64,000 bases of DNA from Collinsella tanakaei (GTDB lineage: Bacteria; Actinomycetota; Coriobacteriia; Coriobacteriales; Coriobacteriaceae). The notes beneath the pieces are model-generated. The model was not told where the DNA came from. It searched no databases and saw only the letters and a list, made by a program, of their open reading frames with translations. Positions within the stretch are counted from its first letter, which is position 1. Every line of letters begins with the position of its first letter. Location: positions 124,001 through 188,000 of the forward strand of contig NZ_JACJKB010000003.1 of the NCBI RefSeq assembly GCF_016900375.1, written 5' to 3'. This document shows, one piece after another, positions 58,006 to 64,000 of this stretch. The position numbers and the translations under genes are program-made.

Positions 58006-58352
58006 GGAATGCTCCTTTGCAATACGTTGGAACGGTATATCCACAACGGATGCCGGTGTCCGGAGGCTATGCGTGGACCTCGGCATCCGTTGCGGCATGG
58101 GGCCGAAAAAGGCACGAGAGGCCCCGGCGCGATGCGCTGATTTCGATACTAGCCCGCCAGCTGATGCTGTGCAAGTTTTTTATCGGTACTAAGAATGTTT
58201 TATCTTCCAACGGTGGCATCTTCGGTCCCTGCGGCGGCCTGCGCACGCGAGGCCACACCACCATGCGGATAGCCTGCGGAGATGCGCGGCCGCGCTTGCG
58301 GCAACGCTATACTCTTGTCCGATACACAGCCAGAACCTGCAGAAAGGCGCGT
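58006..58352. other. Divergent intergenic region, ridA / U32 gene
   Basis: No gene. It holds the ridA promoter (58146-58174) and, in the ridA leader, a hairpin formed by CAACGGATGCC and GGCATCCGTTG (about 58043-58099). A TATACT at 58308 could be the -10 for the U32 gene, but no -35 is evident. Confidence 0.5.
58146..58174 (-). promoter_or_regulatory. Candidate ridA promoter
   Basis: On the minus strand TTGCAC (58169-58174), 17-base spacer, TAGTAT (58146-58151), with an A/T-rich stretch just upstream (GATAAAAAAC). The leader to ridA is about 135 bases and contains a stable hairpin. Confidence 0.5.
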
Positions 58353-60860
58353 ATGTCGCAATCGCTTGGGCACCTCGTGCCGCCCCGTCATCCCGAGCTC
58401 CTCTCCCCCGCGGGAGGCCCCGAGCCCTTCGCCGCGGCCCTCGCGGCGGGAGCCGACGCCATCTACTGCGGCATGGGCACCTTCAACGCCCGCCGCAAGG
58501 CCACGAACTTCACCGACGAGGCCTTCGAGGCCGCCTGCCGTGCGGCGCACCTCGCCGGCGCCCGCGTCTACGTGACGGTGAACATCGTCATCAAGGACAC
58601 CGAGATGGCCGATGCCCTCGAGCTCATCCGCCGCTGCGCCGCGCTCGGCGCCGACGCCTTCATCATCCAGGACTGGGGCCTCTTCTTCGAGGTGCGCCGT
58701 CTCATGCCCGAGCTCGAGCTCCACGTGTCCACGCAGGCGAACATCCACGACCTGCGCGGTGCCCTCTGGTGCCGCGAGGCGGGAGCCGACCGCGTGACGC
58801 TTTCGCGCGAGCTCTCGGTCCCCGAGATCGACCGCATCTCGCAGGCGGGTATCGACCTCGAGGTCTTCTCCCACGGCTCCATCTGCTTCTCGTATTCCGG
58901 CGTCTGCCTGCTGTCGAGCTTTGCCTGCGCCGGCCGCTCGGCCAACCGCGGCATGTGCGCTCAGCCCTGTCGCCTTCCCTACGAGCTGCTCGACGAGGAC
59001 GGCTCCGTCATCCCCACGCCCGGCCGTGAGCGCGCCCTGTGCCCGCGCGACAACTGCACGGCCGACATGCTGCCCGAACTCCTGCGCGCCGGCGCGGGTG
59101 CCCTCAAGCTCGAGGGGCGCATGAAGGCTCCCGACTACGTCTACTCCGTGACCCGCGCCTACCGCGAGGCCCTCGACGACGCCATCGCCGGACGCACGCC
59201 GGACGCACGCGACGCCGCTGACCGCGCCCGCCGCCTCAAGCGGTGCTTCAACCGCGACTTCACGAGTGCCTACCAGCATGGCACCTCTGGCGACGAGATG
59301 ATGAGCTACGAGCGCTCCAACAACCGCGGCCAGATCGTGGGCGAGGTCGTGGGCAGCAGGCGCGCCAACAACCCCAAGGGCCTGCACCCCGACGACCGCC
59401 GCGTGCGCGCCGCCATCGTGCGCATCCGCCTCGACGAGCCCGTGGGTGCCGGCGACCTGCTCGAGCTGCGCCACGACGACGAGTTCGACCAGTTCCTGAC
59501 CGTGATCGCCCAGGCCGATGCCGCTGCGGGCGAGACCATCGAGTGCCGAGCCGCGCGCTCCATGCCCGAAGGCGCCCTCGTGCGCCTCATCCGCAGCCAG
59601 GCCGCGCTCGATGAGGCCTCTGCCGCCCTGCATCGCGACGTCCCGCGCAAGCGGGCGGTCCACGTGAGGGTTCGCGCGCACAAGGGCGAGCCCTTCACCG
59701 TCGAGCTCGCCTGCGCCGACGACCCCGCCGCCACCGCCTGCGCCGCCGGCTTCACCGTCGAGCCCGCGCGCACGAAGGCGGTCACCGAAGCGGACCTCAT
59801 CGAGCACGTCGGCCGCATGGGCTCAAGCCCCTTCGAGGCGGCATCGTTCGACATCGACCTCGAGGACGGCTGCGGCATGGGTTTCTCCGCCGTGCACAAG
59901 GTGCGCGCACAGGCCTGCGAAGCACTCGAAGACGTCATCGTTGCGGGTTACCGCGAGCGCGCCGAACGCTTGGCTGTACTCGAGGGCTTCGAGCAGACAG
60001 CCTACACGGCGGCCAGCGCCGAAGCACCGTCGGCGGATGGCGCTCCCCTGCCCCAGATCTGCGCCGTCGCGACCACCATCGAGGCGGCAGAGGCCGCCCG
60101 TGCGGCGGGAGCCGACCGCATCTACATGACCACGGACATCCTCGAGGCGGCGGGCCTCGATGCCGAGCACACTGCCGTGCGCGGCATCGTGCCCATCCTG
60201 GACGAGATCTGCCGCGCCGCCGACGGCGAGCGCCTCGACCCCTGGCTGCAGGCGGGCAGCCCCGCCGCCATCGGCAACATCTCGGAGCTCGCCCGCGCCG
60301 CCGAGGTCGGTGCGGCGCCCGAGATCCGCACCTGCCTGCCCGTCCACAACGTCGCCTGCATTCGCGCCCTCGAGGCGCACGGCGCCGCGGGCTTCTGGCT
60401 TTCCCCCGAGCTCACCTTGGACGAGATCGAGCGCATCGCCCCGCACGCCACGGCACCCGTAGGCATCGTCGTGTCCGGCCGCCCGCGCGTGATGACGAGC
60501 GAGCACTGCATCCTGCAGGTGGCGGGCGCCTGCATCCACGACTGCGCACGCTGTCGCCTGCGCTCGCGTGGGCTTGCCCTGCGCAATATCGACGGCAAGG
60601 TGCTGCCCGTTCGCACCGACATCCACGGCCGCTCGCGCCTCTACGACGGCTTCCCGCTCGACCTCACCCCGCAGATGGGCAAGCTGCTCGCCGCGGGCGT
60701 GACGCGCTTCGCCGTCGATGGCACGCTGCTTGAGGCAGGCGAGCTCGCGAACCTCGTCGAGCGCGCATGCCGCGCACGCGACGCCGCGCTCGCCGGCCGC
60801 AAGCCTGCCCCGCGGTTGAAGGGTGCCACCGCAGGCTGCCTGTTCGTAGGTGTCGACTAA
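58353..60860 (+). CDS. Peptidase U32-family protein
   Basis: An 835-residue U32 protein. The N-terminal barrel has ELLSPAGGPEPFAAALAAGADAIYCG, HVSTQANIHD and RVTLSRELSVPEI. The U32 signature with iron-sulfur cysteines follows (SHGSICFSYSGVCLLSSF then CAGRSANRGMCAQPCRLPY), with ALKLEGRMKAPDYVYSVTRAYREALD after it. The C-terminal ~350 residues are a second, U32-like region with CARCRLR. Members modify tRNA or 23S rRNA by prephenate-dependent hydroxylation (TrhP, RlhA) rather than acting as simple proteases. Which RNA is targeted is not known. ATG 58353 has GAAAGG upstream. Confidence 0.88.
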   Translation: MSQSLGHLVPPRHPELLSPAGGPEPFAAALAAGADAIYCGMGTFNARRKATNFTDEAFEAACRAAHLAGARVYVTVNIVIKDTEMADALELIRRCAALGADAFIIQDWGLFFEVRRLMPELELHVSTQANIHDLRGALWCREAGADRVTLSRELSVPEIDRISQAGIDLEVFSHGSICFSYSGVCLLSSFACAGRSANRGMCAQPCRLPYELLDEDGSVIPTPGRERALCPRDNCTADMLPELLRAGAGALKLEGRMKAPDYVYSVTRAYREALDDAIAGRTPDARDAADRARRLKRCFNRDFTSAYQHGTSGDEMMSYERSNNRGQIVGEVVGSRRANNPKGLHPDDRRVRAAIVRIRLDEPVGAGDLLELRHDDEFDQFLTVIAQADAAAGETIECRAARSMPEGALVRLIRSQAALDEASAALHRDVPRKRAVHVRVRAHKGEPFTVELACADDPAATACAAGFTVEPARTKAVTEADLIEHVGRMGSSPFEAASFDIDLEDGCGMGFSAVHKVRAQACEALEDVIVAGYRERAERLAVLEGFEQTAYTAASAEAPSADGAPLPQICAVATTIEAAEAARAAGADRIYMTTDILEAAGLDAEHTAVRGIVPILDEICRAADGERLDPWLQAGSPAAIGNISELARAAEVGAAPEIRTCLPVHNVACIRALEAHGAAGFWLSPELTLDEIERIAPHATAPVGIVVSGRPRVMTSEHCILQVAGACIHDCARCRLRSRGLALRNIDGKVLPVRTDIHGRSRLYDGFPLDLTPQMGKLLAAGVTRFAVDGTLLEAGELANLVERACRARDAALAGRKPAPRLKGATAGCLFVGVD

Positions 60861-60861
60861 C

Positions 60862-61554
60862 ATGCCAACCCCGCTCGCGATCCTCTTCGAATCCGATACG
60901 CTCGTCGCCGTGGACAAGCCTGCCGGCATCATCGTCCACGGCGACGGCACGGGCGCAGAGACGCTCACCGACCGCCTCGCCGCAACCCTCGCCGCGCGCG
61001 GGGGCGAGGTGGCAACCCGTATCGACGAGCTGCAGGCCCTCCAGCGCCTCGACCGCGAGACCTCGGGCATCGTGCTGTTCTCGACCGCCAAGGCGACGCA
61101 GGGCACCTACGACCGCGCCATCGCCGAGCACCGCTTTGAGAAACGCTACCTCGCGATCGTGGAGGGCAAGCCGAACTGGCGCGAGCGCACCTTCACCGGG
61201 CCCATCGGCCGCGATCGCCACGACGCACGCCGCATGCGCGTCAGCCGAACCGGCAAGCCAGCCACGACGCACGCGCGCGTGCTGGCCGCAAGAACCGTGC
61301 ACGGCCGCGCGCTCACCCTGCTCGACATCCGCATCGAGACGGGCCGCAAGCACCAGATCCGCGTGCACCTCTCGCATGCCGGGCTGCCCCTCATGGGAGA
61401 CGCCCTCTACGGCCGTGCGGACACCGCCGGACTCATGCTCCACGCCGCGCATCTGGCCTTCACCGACCCGGTCAGCGGCGAGCACGTGTCGATCGACGCA
61501 CCTGCACCTGTGCGGATGCGAACCCTCTTCGGCCGCAAACTAGGTCCGGCATAG
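60862..61554 (+). CDS. RluA-family pseudouridine synthase
   Basis: A 230-residue pseudouridine synthase. The catalytic aspartate is in LQRLDRETSGIVLFS, and other RluA marks are VVDKPAG-like AVDKPAGIIVHGD, EKRYLAIVEG and ETGRKHQIRVHLSHAGLPLMGDALYG. It lacks an S4 RNA-binding domain. The ATG follows the U32 stop by one base, so both are co-translated; both act on RNA, which makes a shared role plausible. Confidence 0.9.
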   Translation: MPTPLAILFESDTLVAVDKPAGIIVHGDGTGAETLTDRLAATLAARGGEVATRIDELQALQRLDRETSGIVLFSTAKATQGTYDRAIAEHRFEKRYLAIVEGKPNWRERTFTGPIGRDRHDARRMRVSRTGKPATTHARVLAARTVHGRALTLLDIRIETGRKHQIRVHLSHAGLPLMGDALYGRADTAGLMLHAAHLAFTDPVSGEHVSIDAPAPVRMRTLFGRKLGPA

Positions 61555-61678
61555 CCTCTACCCGCAATACCTGGCCCACAAGGCGGCCAAACATGCGAGA
61601 ACCAGCGCGAGCGGGTAAAATCCTATGATCCGGCGAGGTCCGTGCGCGGGCGGCGCTCCATTTGTGGAGGCGACGCCT

Positions 61679-61801
61679 ATGGATGTAATCCTCAATCTTC
61701 CGAAAGCCCTCGCGACCATCGCGAGCACCGCGAAGACGCTCTTCGAGCTGTACGAGCGGTGGAAGGAGAGAAAGCGCAAAACGGATGACGTAGCGAGATA
61801 G
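61679..61801 (+). CDS. Small 40-residue peptide, unknown
   Basis: A short ORF with a strong GTGGAGG eight bases before the ATG and its own terminator three bases after the stop. The peptide (MDVILNLPKALATIASTAKT, then LFELYERWKERKRKTDDVAR) is predicted to be one amphipathic helix with a basic C-terminus. The ribosome binding site can pair with CTCCA just upstream, so translation may be masked. This layout recalls type I toxins, but no antisense RNA was identified. Confidence 0.45.
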   Translation: MDVILNLPKALATIASTAKTLFELYERWKERKRKTDDVAR

Positions 61802-61803
61802 AC

Positions 61804-61827
61804 AGAGCCCGGGGGCAACCGGGCTCT
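61804..61827 (+). terminator. Terminator-like hairpin after the small ORF
   Basis: Perfect 9-base stem AGAGCCCGG / CCGGGCTCT with a GGGCAA loop, directly after the stop of the 40-residue ORF. Only a short T pair follows. Confidence 0.65.
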
Positions 61828-62125
61828 TGAATCAATGACCTGCGCCGCCCGCGACCTGTAACCACTAGGCGGGCTTCGCTGGCACTATCATTCTACCCTA
61901 TCTTTCGGCGTCCACACGGCAGTCACGATTCCCGGATCCCGTGCCTCCACCGCGTCGGAGGAATTCGACCTTGGACCCTTCTCCTCTAAGTCGATCCACC
62001 CCGCACGAATGCATGTCCGCCTTATCTGCGAGCTCAGCCCGGCATAGCCTCCTGGGCCACGCTCCACCCCGCAAACCCTGCGTTCTGCAACAATAGACAG
62101 AAGAACCAAGAGCAGCGGAGGGGCA

Positions 62126-63481
62126 ATGAGGATCTAACCAGCACAGGTGACGGATCGAAATCGTTCGAGCAGCAGGATGCCGCCTTCGAGCGCGATGAGC
62201 GCAGCGAGTACCGGCAGGTCATCTGCTTTCCCGACCTGCCCCGCCAGCGCATCCTCGGCTTCGGAGCTGCGCTCACCGAGGCATCCGCCTGGACGTTCGC
62301 GCAGATGCCCGCCCCCGTGCAAGATGAGTTCCTGATGAGCTGCTTCGGCCCCGCCAGCCACGGTGGCAACGCCTACACCCTCTGCCGCACGCCTCTTCAG
62401 AGCTGCGACTTCGCACAGGGCAGCTACGCCTACGTCTCCCGCCCGCGACGCGGACAAGACGTGCTCGGCTCCTTCTCGATCGCGCGCGATCAGGCGCTCC
62501 TCATCCCCTTCATCCGCTGCTGCATGGCACTTGCGCCCACGCTCACGCTCGTGGGCGCGCCCTGGAGCCCGCCGGCCTTCAGAAGACGAACCGCTCGATG
62601 TGCCATGGAGGCCGACTGCGCGCCAAATACCGCGACACCTGGGCGCAGGTGCTCGCCCGCGCCGTCGCCGCTTGGCGCCAGGAAGGCATGCCGCTCGAGT
62701 ACCTCAGCGTGCAAAACGAGCCCCTCGCCCGCCAGACATGGGATTCCTGCCTCTACACCGCGCAGGAAGAAGCCATCTTCGCCGCCCGGCACCTGCGCCC
62801 CGCCCTCGACGCCCAGGGCGTCGCTGACCTCAAGCTCCTCGCTTGGGACCACAACAAGGATCGGCTCATAGCGCGCATGCAGCAGCTTGAGCACGAGCTG
62901 GATGGCCTAGGCACCACGTATGAGGACGTCTTTGCCGGCACCGCATTCCACTGGTACACCGGCGACCACTTCGAAGCCGTCCGCACCGCACGCCAGATGA
63001 AGCCCGCCCTCGAGCTCATCCACACTGAGGGTTGCGCCGCCTATTCCCACGGCAAAGGCACGCGCACACACGCGGACGCCGAACACTACGCCCGTGACAT
63101 CATCGGCGATCTCAACGCCGGCGCCACCGCCTACATCGACTGGAATATCCTCCTCGACGAAACCGGCGGCCCCAACCACACCGGCAACTACTGCGACGCC
63201 CCTATCATGTACGACCGTCGCACCCAAACCCTCACCTACAACCGCAGCCACACCTACCTCGGCCACTTCTCCCGCTTCACCCAGCCCGGCGCCCGCATCT
63301 TTCCCACCTCGTCCTACACCGACCGCCTCGACACCCTCGGCGTCCTCAACCCCGACGGAACAAAGGTCCTCATCCTCCTCAACCGCACCACCAAACCGAA
63401 AAAGCAACCATCCGAGAAGGCACGAACACCGCCGCAACCACCCTCCCCGCCCACAGCATCCAAACCTGCGTGTGGAGGTAG
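62126..63481 (+). pseudogene. GH30-family glycosidase, frameshifted
   Basis: The remnant of a glycoside hydrolase family 30 enzyme (glucosylceramidase/beta-1,6-glucanase type). Recognisable parts are RQRILGFGAALTEASAWTFA, SPWSPPAF-like GAPWSPPAF, MCHGGRLRAKYRDTW, LSVQNEPLARQTWDSCLYTA (acid/base Glu), AFHWYTGDHFEAV and LIHTEGCAAYSHG (nucleophile Glu). Three single-base losses break it: near 62128 (ATGAGGATCTAA where ATGGAGGAT would open the frame), after 62581 (TTCAGAAGACG for TTCATGAAGACG), and near 63406 (A5 for A6). Restored, the end reads LLNRTTKPKKATIREGTN to a TAG at 63479. A GGAGGGG site precedes the old start. Confidence 0.8.
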
Positions 63482-63561
63482 ACGACCCAAGACGCGCCCC
63501 CAAATGAACCAGATAACCTCAGGAACCGAGAAACCCAAGAACCCCAGTCAACCCCCCGCCC

Positions 63562-63588
63562 GTCGTCCCGGCGGCACGCCGGGACGAC
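63562..63588. repeat. Perfect 12-bp-arm hairpin
   Basis: GTCGTCCCGGCG (63562-63573) and its complement (63577-63588) around a three-base loop. First of a cluster of hairpins between the GH30 remnant and rplX. Confidence 0.7.
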
Positions 63589-63598
63589 AAAGCATAGG

Positions 63599-63692
63599 GC
63601 CCACCCCGCCCCGAGCAATCAGCAGAACAGGGGGTCCTCAGGCCAAAGCCTGAGGACCCCCTGTTCTGCTGATTGCTCGGGGTGGGGTGGGC
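63599..63692. repeat. Very long palindrome, 45-bp arms
   Basis: Positions 63599-63643 and 63648-63692 are complementary with a single mismatch and a four-base loop (CAAA). The inner part reads GGGGGTCCTCAGGC / GCCTGAGGACCCCC. It could be a strong bidirectional transcription barrier or a recombination-prone cruciform. It sits 158 bases from the rplX stop. Confidence 0.9.
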
Positions 63693-63735
63693 GCCAACTT
63701 CCTCCCGCCTACCGGCCGCCGAGCTCCGAAAACGC

Positions 63736-63759
63736 AGGAAGGCCCCCGAGGGCCTTCCT
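63736..63759 (-). terminator. Terminator of the rplX-side ribosomal operon
   Basis: Perfect 10-base stem AGGAAGGCCC / GGGCCTTCCT with a four-base loop, followed on the minus strand by GCGTTTTC. A second, near-copy hairpin with one bulged base lies at 63802-63822, closer to the rplX stop. Both suggest that transcription of the upstream ribosomal operon ends here. Confidence 0.65.
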
Positions 63760-63849
63760 AAGCCGACAATCCCGCAGCCGCGCAGCGGCGAGGACGTCGG
63801 CGTGGAAGCCCTCGGGGGCCTTCCGATGGGACGCTTTACGCTCTACGAC

Positions 63850-64000
63850 TTAGAACTCGGCGCCGCACTTCTTGCAGACGCGCAGCTTGTTCTTGCCGTC
63901 CTTCTTGTGGCCAACGCGCGTGGCCTGGCCGCACTTGGGGCAGATGAGCATCACGTTGGAGGCGTCGATGGCGGCCTCCTGGGAAACGATGCCACCCTGC
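63850..64000 (-). CDS. rplX: 50S ribosomal protein L24, C-terminal part
   Basis: L24 starts assembly of the large subunit. The visible 49 residues ([20 protein letters not shown], then [20 protein letters not shown] and VCKKCGAEF) match the L24 C-terminus. Two CxxC pairs suggest a zinc-binding variant. The 5' part lies beyond the right edge. In a normal spc operon rplE would follow within about a hundred bases; here hairpins and a GH30 remnant follow instead. Confidence 0.93.
   Translation of the reverse strand, partial: QGGIVSQEAAIDASNVMLICPKCGQATRVGHKKDGKNKLRVCKKCGAEF

Larger units (their letters stand above)
61555..62125. other. Gap with one small ORF and a terminator
   Basis: Between the pseudouridine synthase and the GH30 remnant, only the 40-residue ORF at 61679-61801 and its terminator are supported. 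The stretch 61830-62125 shows nothing convincing. Confidence 0.5.

Overview
The window is high-GC bacterial DNA. It most likely comes from a gut anaerobe of the Coriobacteriia (Collinsella/Olsenella type). The grounds are the base composition, zinc-binding L24 and S14 ribosomal proteins, cellobiose PTS genes, and a large suite of selenium-linked molybdenum hydroxylase and purine-degradation genes. The genus is an inference; the gene content is read directly.

The frame of the window is ribosomal. Positions 1-2702 carry, on the minus strand, rplE-rpsN-rpsH-rplF-rplR-rpsE (the distal spc operon). The last bases (63850-64000) carry, on the same strand, the C-terminal end of rplX (L24), which in almost all bacteria lies directly upstream of rplE. 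The roughly 61 kb between them therefore split a normally continuous ribosomal operon in its original order and orientation.

Inside that 61 kb: (a) 2967-6024, two tandem zinc-ribbon membrane proteins and a membrane protein. (b) 6159-17573, the first part of a purine/urate catabolic locus: XdhC-family chaperone, yqeB, yqeC, hydantoinase, MocA-like protein, carbamate kinase, ygeW, ygeY, ygeX and a YheO-type regulator. (c) 17697-32382, mixed accessory genes: a Nif11-like small protein, membrane proteins, an HAD phosphatase, ADP-ribosylglycohydrolase, alarmone-hydrolase-like HD protein, amino-acid symporter, SRAP protein, a Phd/ParE-type toxin-antitoxin pair, an SDR/MarR pair, a VWA protein and a macro-domain/zinc-ribbon/HTH fusion. 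(d) 32805-39141, a complete beta-glucoside PTS operon (regulator, EIIA, EIIB, membrane protein, EIIC, GH1 phospho-beta-glucosidase). (e) 39224-40723, acylphosphatase and a RelB-like/PIN toxin-antitoxin pair flanked by palindromic repeats. (f) 40958-58005, the second part of the purine locus: selenium-dependent xanthine dehydrogenase, ferredoxin, ygfK, ssnA, xanthine/urate permease, BMP lipoprotein, xdhC-xdhB, a broken xdhA, two more YheO-type regulators and RidA. (g) 58353-63481, a U32 protein, a pseudouridine synthase, a small ORF and a decayed GH30 glycosidase.

The two purine blocks fit one pathway. The permease imports xanthine/urate, the molybdenum hydroxylases and YgfK/SsnA act on the ring, and the hydantoinase and YgeY open and hydrolyse intermediates. 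YgeW and carbamate kinase recover carbamoyl groups as ATP, YgeX releases ammonia from diaminopropionate, and RidA clears the 2-aminoacrylate formed. Homologues of this set have been linked to anaerobic urate/purine breakdown by gut bacteria.

The region is rich in small palindromic repeats: two mirror-image modules of 29-nt units, a 161-bp MITE-like element, a paired ~70-bp palindrome around a toxin-antitoxin locus, a 19-nt repeat, and a 45-bp-arm palindrome near rplX. I saw no integrase, transposase, tRNA, rRNA or CRISPR array.
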